A DNA stretch of 64,000 bases from Magnetospira sp. QH-2. GTDB lineage: Bacteria; Pseudomonadota; Alphaproteobacteria; Rhodospirillales; Magnetospiraceae. The stretch covers positions 2,123,819-2,187,818 of the forward strand of contig NZ_FO538765.1 in assembly GCF_000968135.1 (NCBI RefSeq), given 5' to 3'. The first letter of the stretch is position 1, and every line of letters starts with the position of its first letter. Under the pieces are notes generated by a model that was not told the origin of the DNA, did not search any database, and saw only the letters and a program-made list of their open reading frames with translations. Both the position numbers and the translations under genes were made by a program. Positions 27,456-35,195 of the stretch are shown here, piece after piece.

Positions 27456-28216
27456 CCGACCATCGCCAAGAACTCTCGCATGATGCCGCCAAACGTCAGT
27501 TCCTTAGTGGTTCCGTCGCCGCCGCTGCGACCATGACCCTTGCCCCCGGTATTTTGCTGGTGGCACCGAAGGCCGCCGACGCGGCGGTCACCGGCCCGGT
27601 CACCGACAAGGTCCGTTGGGGCCTGTTGATCGATACCACCAAATGCGATGCCGGTTGCGACACCTGTGTAGGTGCCTGCAAGACCGAGCACGGCTGGGGC
27701 GACGAAAAAAAGAGCGACTCCTTTCAAGATACCCAGTGGATCCGCAAGGTGGCCGTGAAGAACCCCAGCACCGGTTTTTCCTTTTCGCTGCCGATGATGT
27801 GCCAGCATTGCGAAAACCCGCCCTGCGCCGACGTCTGCCCCACCGGGGCCTCGTTCAAGCGCGCGGATGGGATCGTGCTGGTGGACAAGCATATCTGCAT
27901 TGGCTGCCGCTATTGCATCATGGCCTGCCCCTACAAGGCACGGTCCTTCGTGCATGAAGACCTGATGATGCAAAAGCCGCATTCGCCGCGCGGCAAGGGC
28001 ACGGTGGAGAGCTGCAACATGTGCTCCCACCGGGTGGATAACGGCAAGATCCCTGCCTGCGTGGAAGCCTGCGCGGCCAAGGCCAAAGGCGCCATGATGT
28101 TTGGGGATCTCAACGATCCCAATAGCGACATCGCCAAAAAGGTCGCCACGATCGCAACGACCCAGATCCGGGCCGACCTGGGACTGAACCCGGGCGTTCT
28201 GTACCACGGCTTCTGA
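27452..28216 (+). CDS. dsrO: DsrO, periplasmic ferredoxin-like subunit
   Basis: Iron-sulfur electron-transfer subunit of DsrMKJOP, 254 residues. Four cysteine clusters: CDAGCDTCVGACKTEH, CQHCENPPCADVCP, CIGCRYCIMACP and CNMC ... CVEAC. The N-terminus looks like a Tat signal, but the twin position reads KR (AAKRQFLSGS) instead of RR. Start codon overlaps the end of dsrJ (ATGA). Confidence 0.93.
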   Translation: MTDHRQELSHDAAKRQFLSGSVAAAATMTLAPGILLVAPKAADAAVTGPVTDKVRWGLLIDTTKCDAGCDTCVGACKTEHGWGDEKKSDSFQDTQWIRKVAVKNPSTGFSFSLPMMCQHCENPPCADVCPTGASFKRADGIVLVDKHICIGCRYCIMACPYKARSFVHEDLMMQKPHSPRGKGTVESCNMCSHRVDNGKIPACVEACAAKAKGAMMFGDLNDPNSDIAKKVATIATTQIRADLGLNPGVLYHGF

Positions 28217-28230
28217 GGGGGAATGAATTA

Positions 28231-29484
28231 ATGAAACGGATCTATCTGGATCATGTGGACGCCTCGGGCAGCAAGTACTACACCCTGCTCGCCTGGCTTG
28301 GCCTGATCGTCGCCGTCGGACTGGGCTGCATGTATTACATGGAGCACAACGGACATTGGGTCACCGGCATGAACAACGAAGTCGTCTGGGGCACCCCGCA
28401 TGTCTTCGCCGTGTTCCTGATTGTTGCCGCCTCCGGCGCGCTGAATGTCGCTTCTGTCAGCTCTGTTTTCAGTCGCAAGATGTATAAGCCCCTGGCGCCG
28501 CTTTCGACCGTGCTTTCCGTCTCGCTGCTGGCGGGAGGTCTGGCGGTGCTAGTGCTTGATCTGGGCCGTCCGGACCGCCTTACGGTGGCCATGACCAGCT
28601 ATAACTTCAAGTCCATCTTCTCCTGGAACATCTACCTGTACACCGGATTCTTTGTCATTGTGCTGGCCTATCTCTGGACCATGATGGAGCGCCGGATGCA
28701 CGCCGTGGCGCCGCGCATGGGCCTATTCGCCTTTGTCTGGCGGCTGGCGCTGACCACCGGTACCGGCTCGATTTTCGGCTTCATTGTCGCCCGTCAAGCC
28801 TTTGACGCGGCGATCATGGCGCCCATGTTCATCGTCTTCTCGTTTGCCTACGGCTTGGCCTTCTTTAACCTTGTCGTGATGGCCATCTACAGCTGGACCG
28901 ACAGGGAGATGGGACTTTTCGTCACTCACCGCATGAGTGGCATGCTGCGGATTTTCGTCGCCGGTTCCTTCTACTTCGTCATCGTCTATCACCTGACCAA
29001 CCTCTATGCCACCGAGCATCATGGTTGGGAGACGTTCGTGCTGATGAATGGCGGGATCTACACCACCTTGTTCTGGGTCGGCCAAGTGGGCATCGGCTAC
29101 GTTCTGCCCATGATCCTATTATTCCATTCCGGAACCCGCGAGAACCGTGGCGCCATTGCCGGGGCCTCGATCCTGGTGATCCTGGGCGGCATGGCACAGA
29201 TGTATGTAACCATCATCGGCGGTCAGGCTTTCCCGCTGGTTTTGTTCCCGGGCTTGGAAGTGTCGAGCAGCTTCGCCGATGGCGTGGTCGCCTCCTATAC
29301 GCCCAGCGGCTGGGAAGTGGGTCTGGGCGTGATGGGCTTTGCGATCACTTTGCTGATCGTCACCGTGGCCATCAAGGCCCTGCGGATCGTGCCCAATTCC
29401 TTGGCGGACAAGTTCCTGGATCCGGACTATGAAAAAACTCAGGCACAACTGGCCAAGGAAGAGGCCCTCGCCGAACAGGCCTGA
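28231..29484 (+). CDS. dsrP: DsrP, NrfD-like integral membrane subunit
   Basis: Quinone-interacting NrfD/PsrC-family membrane protein, 417 residues with about ten hydrophobic segments, for example TLLAWLGLIVAVGLGCMYYM and VFAVFLIVAASGALNVASV near the N-terminus. It partners with DsrO and DsrJ to link the periplasmic side to the quinone pool. Last gene before a hairpin; dsrN follows after 114 nt. Confidence 0.93.
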   Translation: MKRIYLDHVDASGSKYYTLLAWLGLIVAVGLGCMYYMEHNGHWVTGMNNEVVWGTPHVFAVFLIVAASGALNVASVSSVFSRKMYKPLAPLSTVLSVSLLAGGLAVLVLDLGRPDRLTVAMTSYNFKSIFSWNIYLYTGFFVIVLAYLWTMMERRMHAVAPRMGLFAFVWRLALTTGTGSIFGFIVARQAFDAAIMAPMFIVFSFAYGLAFFNLVVMAIYSWTDREMGLFVTHRMSGMLRIFVAGSFYFVIVYHLTNLYATEHHGWETFVLMNGGIYTTLFWVGQVGIGYVLPMILLFHSGTRENRGAIAGASILVILGGMAQMYVTIIGGQAFPLVLFPGLEVSSSFADGVVASYTPSGWEVGLGVMGFAITLLIVTVAIKALRIVPNSLADKFLDPDYEKTQAQLAKEEALAEQA

Positions 29485-29507
29485 CCGGCACCACATAAAG
29501 CGACGAC

Positions 29508-29534
29508 AGGGGGCCGGTTCAACGGCCCCCTTTG
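29508..29534 (+). terminator. Hairpin with short T-run after dsrP
   Basis: Stem AGGGGGCCG / CGGCCCCCT (9 bp, 6-nt loop) followed by TTTGCATTT. It probably terminates part of the dsrA-P transcript so that dsrN-cobA-cbiX are made in smaller amounts. Confidence 0.65.
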
Positions 29535-29598
29535 CATTTCCGGGGTTTCGATCGCCTGAATCCCCCCCATATAGGGACCAGACCACCAAGGGGAATCC

Positions 29599-31005
29599 AT
29601 GGGTCACGTCTATATATCCGCCGCCCACAAGTCGTCGGGCAAAACGACGGTCAGCATCGGCCTCTGTGCCGCGCTGGCCCGTCGTGGGTTGGATGTGCGC
29701 CCCTTCAAGCGCGGGCCGGACTATATCGACCCCCTTTGGCTGGGCCGCGCCGCCGGATCTCCTTGCCACAACCTGGATTTCCACGTGCAGTCCGCCGACG
29801 AGATCCGCGATGCCTTTGATCATCGAAGCCAAGGGGGCGATATTTCCTTGATCGAAGGCAACAAAGGTCTCTACGACGGCATGGACCTGGAAGGCGTCGA
29901 TTGCAATGCCGCTCTGGCCAAGTTATTGCGGGCGCCGGTGATCCTGGTCATCGACTGCCAGGGCATGACCCGGGGCGTGGCCCCTTTGGTGCTGGGCAAT
30001 CAGGCCTTCGATCCCGAGGTAGAGATCGGCGGAATCATCCTCAATAAAGTCGGCGGGCCGCGCCACGAAGAAAAACTGCGGGCGGTGTTGGCGCACTACA
30101 CGGAAATACCGGTGCTCGGCGCGGTGCATAAGAACGTGGGATTGGAGATCAAGGAACGGCACCTGGGCCTGATGCCCAGCAACGAGGATCCAATGGCCCG
30201 GGCGCAAATCGAGGCCATCGCCGATGCGATCGAGGCTTGCGTGGATCTGGACCAATTGCTGACAATTGCCAACCAGGCACCGGCCTCGCCCGCCCCCTCC
30301 CCTCGCCCGACCCCGCCGACCAAGGACCTGCGGATCGCTGTGGCTCGTGATGCGGCCTTCGGATTCTATTATCCCGGCGACCTGGAAGCCCTGGAAGCGG
30401 CCGGGGCAGCGCTTGTGTTCCTGGACATGACCCGCGACCAGAAACTTCCGCCCGTGGACGGCTTGTTCCTCGGCGGTGGTTTTCCGGAAACCCAAGCGGC
30501 GGCGCTGAGTGCCAACCATGCCATACGAACGCAGGTGCGCGAGGCTTTGGAGGGCGGCCTGCCCGCCTATGCCGAATGTGGCGGCCTGATGTATCTGTCG
30601 CGCTCGGTGGAATGGCAAGGCGAAACCCACGAGATGGTCGGCTTTATCCCCGGACGCACGGTAATGGGTGCCCGGCCCCAAGGACGCGGCTATACCCGCC
30701 TGAAGGAAACCGGCGCGGGCCCCTGGCCCCTGTGTGACGAGACAGGACAGCCAATGGCCTTTCCGGCCCACGAATTCCATTATTCCCGTTTGATCGATTG
30801 CGACCCGGGTTTGACCTATGCCTGGCAGGTCTTGCGCGGACACGGCATCGATGGGCAGAATGACGGCATCGTCATCAACAATGTTCTGGCCGGATACGGC
30901 CATATGCGCCATGTGGCGGACAACCCCTGGACAGAGCGCTTCGTCGCTTTCGTCCGGGCACAAAGACAAGACCGCCGAAATCTGGTGGCCGGAGGAACCC
31001 GATGA
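29599..31005 (+). CDS. dsrN: DsrN, siroheme amidase (cobyrinate a,c-diamide synthase homologue)
   Basis: Glutamine-dependent amidotransferase thought to convert siroheme to the siroheme amide of DsrAB. 468 residues. The N-terminal ATPase domain has a P-loop-like SAAHKSSGKTTVSIGL and KRGPDYIDPLW. The C-terminal glutaminase domain carries the nucleophile Cys in YAECGGLMYLS and a late His in AHEFHYS. Overlaps the next gene by 4 nt (ATGA). Confidence 0.9.
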   Translation: MGHVYISAAHKSSGKTTVSIGLCAALARRGLDVRPFKRGPDYIDPLWLGRAAGSPCHNLDFHVQSADEIRDAFDHRSQGGDISLIEGNKGLYDGMDLEGVDCNAALAKLLRAPVILVIDCQGMTRGVAPLVLGNQAFDPEVEIGGIILNKVGGPRHEEKLRAVLAHYTEIPVLGAVHKNVGLEIKERHLGLMPSNEDPMARAQIEAIADAIEACVDLDQLLTIANQAPASPAPSPRPTPPTKDLRIAVARDAAFGFYYPGDLEALEAAGAALVFLDMTRDQKLPPVDGLFLGGGFPETQAAALSANHAIRTQVREALEGGLPAYAECGGLMYLSRSVEWQGETHEMVGFIPGRTVMGARPQGRGYTRLKETGAGPWPLCDETGQPMAFPAHEFHYSRLIDCDPGLTYAWQVLRGHGIDGQNDGIVINNVLAGYGHMRHVADNPWTERFVAFVRAQRQDRRNLVAGGTR

Positions 31006-31808
31006 CCGAAGAACAAAGCACGGAACCGCAACCCCAATCTCCTTGCGTGGCGCTGGTCGGCGCAGGCCCCGGAGACCCGGACCTGCTGACCGTTAAGGCT
31101 CTGCGACTCATTCAAGAAGCCGATGTGGTGGTCTACGACCGCTTGGTATCCGAGGAGATCATGGACCTGATTCCCGCCGGAGCGACCCGCATTTTCGCCG
31201 GCAAGGCGGCCCTGCACCATCACATGAAGCAAGATGACATCAACGAGACCCTGGTCAACCTGGCCAAGAGCGGTCGCCGGGTCGTGCGTCTGAAGGGCGG
31301 CGATCCGTTCATTTTCGGACGCGGCAGCGAAGAAGCCATGTATCTGGCCGAACACGGCATCTGTTTTCAGATCGTGCCGGGCATTACCGCCTCGGCGGGC
31401 TGCACCGCCTATGCCGGTATCCCCCTGACCCATCGCGGGCTGGCCACCGGCGTTCGGATCGTCACCGGCCACGTGCGCGAAGGCGAGGAACTGGACCTGG
31501 ATTGGGCGGGTCTGGCCGATCCCAACACGACGCTGGTGATCTATATGGGCCTGACCAATGTGGAGCGCATCACCCGCGAGCTGATCGCCAATGGTCTATC
31601 GCCAGAGATTCCCTCCGCCGCCGTGCAATCGGGCACCACGCCCCGTCAGCGGTCGGTCACGGCGCCCCTTTCGGATCTAGCCGCGGTATTGGATAAGGAA
31701 CAGTTCAAAGCGCCGAGTCTCCTGGTCATCGGTCGTGTGGTCGCCCTGGCTGATACACTGGCCTGGAAAATCCCGCAGTCAGCTTGCGACATTGAGGCCC
31801 ATGGATAG
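31002..31808 (+). CDS. cobA: Uroporphyrinogen-III C-methyltransferase
   Basis: SAM-dependent methyltransferase making precorrin-2, the branch point to siroheme and cobalamin. 268 residues with the family blocks VALVGAGPGDPDLLTVKAL, VVYDRLVS, VRLKGGDPFIFGRGSEE and GIPLTHRGLA. The CysG dehydrogenase/chelatase domain is absent; chelation is probably done by the next gene. Translationally coupled to both dsrN and the chelatase. Confidence 0.94.
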   Translation: MTEEQSTEPQPQSPCVALVGAGPGDPDLLTVKALRLIQEADVVVYDRLVSEEIMDLIPAGATRIFAGKAALHHHMKQDDINETLVNLAKSGRRVVRLKGGDPFIFGRGSEEAMYLAEHGICFQIVPGITASAGCTAYAGIPLTHRGLATGVRIVTGHVREGEELDLDWAGLADPNTTLVIYMGLTNVERITRELIANGLSPEIPSAAVQSGTTPRQRSVTAPLSDLAAVLDKEQFKAPSLLVIGRVVALADTLAWKIPQSACDIEAHG

Positions 31809-32610
31809 GTCATTCAAGGACGCGGCTCTGGTGATCATCGGCCATGGGTCGACCCAGAATCCCCAGTCCTCCAAGGCAACCCTGGACCATGCCGACGACC
31901 TGCGCCAACGCGACCTGTTCGCCGAGGTCCGGGTGGGGTTTTGGAAAGAAGCACCGAAATTGGACCAGTGCCTGGAAGGTATTGCCGCCGAGACGATCTA
32001 TTTGGTGCCCAACCTGGCCTGCAAAGGCTATATCACCGGCGAGGTGATCCCGGCGGCCATGGGACTGACTGGAACCATTACCGAACGGGACAATAAAAAG
32101 CTGGTGCTCTGCGATCCGGTGGGTACGCACCCGCTAATGGCGGAAGTATTGGCCGACCGGGCCTGCTCGATCATCACTGAGCATGGCCTCCACCCGGATC
32201 ATACCTGCCTGATCCTGGTGGGCCATGGGTCCAGCCGCAATCGCAAATCCGCCATTCAAACCGAGGCCGTGGCCGCCAAGCTTGCCGAGATGCAGCTGGC
32301 CGCCGATGTGCGCACCGCCTTTTTGGAACACCCGCCCTTGGTCAACGAATGGCACAATGATACCGCCAAAGGTAATGTCATCGTCATTCCCTTCATGATT
32401 TCCAACGGCTTGCACGGAGCCGAAGATGTGCCCCGTTTGTTGAGCCTGGACCCTCTCGACCCCGCGCTGATTCATTTGGCCGAGACCGGCACCCCTGCTG
32501 GCCCCTTTGAACGCCACGGACGGCAAGTGTGGTACTGCCGCGCCGTCGGCTGCGAACGGCGAATCGCCGACGTCATTTTGCGTCAGGTTGAGAGTGCTTC
32601 CAGGATTTAA
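31801..32610 (+). CDS. CbiX/SirB-type sirohydrochlorin chelatase (two-domain form)
   Basis: About 269 residues in two similar halves, each starting with an IIGHGS/LVGHGS block containing the metal-site His (VIIGHGSTQN near residue 10, LILVGHGSSRN near 140). This is the long CbiX form. Position after dsrN and cobA suggests it inserts Fe2+ into sirohydrochlorin for the siroheme of DsrAB, although cobalt insertion is formally possible. The precorrin-2 dehydrogenase step is not encoded in the window. The start overlaps the cobA stop by 8 nt. Confidence 0.82.
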   Translation: MDRSFKDAALVIIGHGSTQNPQSSKATLDHADDLRQRDLFAEVRVGFWKEAPKLDQCLEGIAAETIYLVPNLACKGYITGEVIPAAMGLTGTITERDNKKLVLCDPVGTHPLMAEVLADRACSIITEHGLHPDHTCLILVGHGSSRNRKSAIQTEAVAAKLAEMQLAADVRTAFLEHPPLVNEWHNDTAKGNVIVIPFMISNGLHGAEDVPRLLSLDPLDPALIHLAETGTPAGPFERHGRQVWYCRAVGCERRIADVILRQVESASRI

Positions 32611-32650
32611 GAGTTTCCCCTGCGTCTAACGCATTGCAGCAATTCCTAAT

Positions 32651-32707
32651 ATACACTGGTGACAACACGGTCAAAAACGATAAAGTGTAACAAAGCGTAC
32701 AGTGTAT
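32651..32707 (+). promoter_or_regulatory. Operator-like inverted repeat upstream of the octaheme cytochrome module
   Basis: Within the 111-nt gap before the octaheme gene, an 8-bp perfect inverted repeat ATACACTG (32651-32658) / CAGTGTAT (32700-32707) spans an AT-rich stretch, and a third partial copy AGTGTAA lies at about 32684. Such paired half-sites near a start suggest binding of a dimeric regulator. No regulator gene is adjacent. Confidence 0.45.
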
Positions 32708-32721
32708 CTTCGGGGGTTGAT

Positions 32722-34266
32722 ATGCGTTTGCGACTAATGGATCGTGCCGTCTCGTTTGTGCTTGGTTTCCTGGCTTTGACCCTGATCATGGGGGGCGCCG
32801 GTCCGGTTAGCGCGGCCGACAAGGGCTCCACCGCCGATCACACCAAATTCAAGGAACTGGAAGGCCCGTTCGAAACCGGACCGCAAGTCACCGAGGCCTG
32901 CCTGAAATGCCATACCGAGGCCGCCAAACAGGTCCACAAGACCAAGCATTGGACCTGGTCCGTGGTCAACAAGGATACCGGCCAGAAGCTTGGCAAGCGG
33001 AACGTTATCAATAACTTCTGCATCTCCACCCAGTCCAATATCGGCTCTTGTTCCACCTGTCACGTGGGCTATGGCTGGGTTGACAACGAGTTTGATTTCT
33101 CATCAGAGAAACATGTGGATTGCCTGGTCTGCCACGACGGCACGGGCACCTATGACAAGAAACGCCTGCGGGATAAGAAAAGTGTCAATCTGCGCCTGAT
33201 CGCCCAGAACGTCGGCCCGACCAGCCGTGCCACCTGTGGCGCCTGCCACTTCAAGGGTGGCGGCGGCGCAGCCGTGAAGCATGGGGACCTGGATCCCTCC
33301 ATGACCACGCCGGACATGTTCCTGGACGTGCACATGGATGCCGACGGCCTGAATTTCTCCTGCGCCACCTGCCATACCACCGATGCCCACATGGTCGCTG
33401 GCAGCCGCTATACCCCGAAAGCCAAGGGTGCCGAGGATATTGTGGTACCGGGCAAGAAGGAGCAGAACCGCGCCTCCTGTCAGGCCTGTCACGGCCAGCG
33501 CCCCATGAAGAACGAGAAATTGAACGATCATACGGATCGTCTCGCTTGTACAGCCTGCCACGTCCCGGCCTTTGCCCGCGGCGACTTCCCCACCAAAATG
33601 TGGTGGGACTGGTCCACCGCCGGTCGCATGGACGAAAATGGCAAGCCCATGCATGAACTCGATGCCAGGGGCCAAGAGATCTATAATTCCAAGAAAGGTG
33701 ACTTCAAGTGGGGCAGCGATGTCATCCCGGAATATGTCTGGTTCAATGGCGACGTGCGCTACACCCTGGTCGGCGATGAGATCGATCCCAAGAGCATCGT
33801 CGAAATCAACCGCTTCGAAGGCAGCGCCGACGATCCCGACTCACGCCTTTGGCCGGTCAAGGTGATGCGCGGCAAGCAGCCCTACGATGCCAAACAAAAC
33901 ACCATGGCGCCGGTTCATACCACCGGGAAAGACGGCTATTGGACCCAGTTCCAATGGGAAGACTCCGTTGCCAAGGGTTTGGCGGCCGTGGGTATGGAAT
34001 TCAGCGGCGAATTGGGCTTTGTTGAAACCACCATGATGTGGCCCATGGCCCATATGGTCGCGCCGACCGAAAAGTCCCTCGATTGCGTCGATTGCCACGC
34101 CAAGAATGGGCGCCTGGCGGGCGTAACGGGAATGTATCTGCCCGGTCGTGACACATGGCCGCTGGTGGACTATGCGGGCTATGCCCTGGTCATCCTGACC
34201 CTGGTGGGTGTGCTCGGCCATGGTTTCCTGCGTATCGTCTCGCCCAAAAACCCACGCAAGCACTAA
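32722..34266 (+). CDS. Octaheme c-type cytochrome, tetrathionate-reductase (Otr) family, membrane-anchored
   Basis: Exported 514-residue protein. The signal peptide ends near residue 32 (GPVSAAD). Eight CxxCH heme motifs at residues 60, 110, 134, 172, 214, 253, 276 and 455. The segments TKHWTWS, NVINNFCIS and CHVGYGWVDNEFDF-VDCLVCHDGTGTY resemble the octaheme family named for the Shewanella tetrathionate reductase. A hydrophobic segment at about 482-505 should anchor it in the inner membrane with hemes in the periplasm. First gene of a five-gene module with soxY, soxZ, a rhodanese and a cytochrome b. The in vivo reaction and direction are unknown; the family name rests on an in vitro activity. 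Confidence 0.85.
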   Translation: MRLRLMDRAVSFVLGFLALTLIMGGAGPVSAADKGSTADHTKFKELEGPFETGPQVTEACLKCHTEAAKQVHKTKHWTWSVVNKDTGQKLGKRNVINNFCISTQSNIGSCSTCHVGYGWVDNEFDFSSEKHVDCLVCHDGTGTYDKKRLRDKKSVNLRLIAQNVGPTSRATCGACHFKGGGGAAVKHGDLDPSMTTPDMFLDVHMDADGLNFSCATCHTTDAHMVAGSRYTPKAKGAEDIVVPGKKEQNRASCQACHGQRPMKNEKLNDHTDRLACTACHVPAFARGDFPTKMWWDWSTAGRMDENGKPMHELDARGQEIYNSKKGDFKWGSDVIPEYVWFNGDVRYTLVGDEIDPKSIVEINRFEGSADDPDSRLWPVKVMRGKQPYDAKQNTMAPVHTTGKDGYWTQFQWEDSVAKGLAAVGMEFSGELGFVETTMMWPMAHMVAPTEKSLDCVDCHAKNGRLAGVTGMYLPGRDTWPLVDYAGYALVILTLVGVLGHGFLRIVSPKNPRKH

Positions 34267-34314
34267 GACACGTTTAGATCCCGCCCCACGGGGACGATAG
34301 GATGGAGGATCGAA

Positions 34315-34800
34315 ATGGATCGAATGGACCACATCGAAGTACGAATGACCCGGCGCCAAGTGCTGGCCATGGGCGGCACGGCGGGGCTGGCCGCCGCGCT
34401 CACCACCCTGCTGCCCGCTGAAGCCCTGGCCGGGCGCAAGGAAGCCAAGCAACTGTTGGAGCAACTCACCGGCGGCACGAAGCCCGAGTTGAGCCGCATC
34501 GCCATCGACCTGCCGCCCTACACCGAGTATGGCAAGCAGGTGCGCGTGGCGATCGCCGTGGATAGCCCCATGACCGCCGACGACCGGGTCAAGGCCATTC
34601 ACATCATTGCCGAACGCAACACGGTGCCAGAGATCGCCACCTACCGTTTCGGTCCCATGTCCGGCATGGCCAAGATTTCAACGCGGATTCGCGTCGCGCG
34701 CACCCAGATCCTCACGGTTCTGGCGGAAATGGGCGATGGTTCATTTCATATCGGCAAGGCCCGCTGCAAAATCGCCCGCGGTGGCGGTGGATGCGGTTGA
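34315..34800 (+). CDS. soxY: SoxY-like sulfur-compound carrier
   Basis: 161-residue periplasmic carrier. A Tat signal (MTRRQVLAMGGTAGLAAALTTLL, Arg13-Arg14) is followed by a SoxY immunoglobulin-like domain. The C-terminal swinging arm ends GGGGCG with Cys160, the residue that covalently carries thiosulfate-derived sulfur in SoxYZ. GGAGG precedes the start. It is 16 nt upstream of soxZ. No SoxAX, SoxB or SoxCD genes are in the window, so it is not part of a complete Sox operon here. Confidence 0.92.
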   Translation: MDRMDHIEVRMTRRQVLAMGGTAGLAAALTTLLPAEALAGRKEAKQLLEQLTGGTKPELSRIAIDLPPYTEYGKQVRVAIAVDSPMTADDRVKAIHIIAERNTVPEIATYRFGPMSGMAKISTRIRVARTQILTVLAEMGDGSFHIGKARCKIARGGGGCG

Positions 34801-34816
34801 TCAGGGAGGACAGGAT

Positions 34817-35149
34817 ATGAACGACAAAGCACCCGAAGTGAAGGTTCCGGCCCTCATCAAACCTGGCGAGGACTTCCTTATCCGCACCAAGGCCTGGCAT
34901 CCCATGGAGACCGGCTGGCGCAAGGACCATGAAGGAAAGACCGTACCCCGCAACCGGATTCGCACCTTCACCTGCACTTTCAATGGTCAGGAAGTGGTAA
35001 CGTCTGACTGGCATTCCGGGGTTTCGGAAAACCCTTACTTCACGTTCCATGCCCGGGTCCCCGGCGCGGGAACTTTCGAATTTGCCTGGGTCGCTGACGA
35101 CGGTACCACCTATCGCCAGAGCGCCACCGTTGCGGTGGCAAGCGCCTGA
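34817..35149 (+). CDS. soxZ: SoxZ-like partner of SoxY
   Basis: 110-residue small beta-sandwich protein that forms the SoxYZ heterodimer. The start MNDKAPEVKVPALIKPGEDFLIRTKAWHPMETG matches the family N-terminus and has AGGGAGGACAGG upstream. The RIRTFTCTFNGQEVV and NPYFTFHARV blocks are typical. No signal peptide: SoxZ is normally exported as a complex with Tat-targeted SoxY. Confidence 0.92.
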   Translation: MNDKAPEVKVPALIKPGEDFLIRTKAWHPMETGWRKDHEGKTVPRNRIRTFTCTFNGQEVVTSDWHSGVSENPYFTFHARVPGAGTFEFAWVADDGTTYRQSATVAVASA

Positions 35150-35195
35150 TACTGAATGAACGCCTATTAAAAAACGTCCTGAGGAGGGTTTCACG

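Noticed and set aside
34315-35149. Complete Sox thiosulfate-oxidation operon
   Set aside because: Only soxY and soxZ are present; no SoxA, SoxX, SoxB, SoxC or SoxD could be found on either strand in the window.
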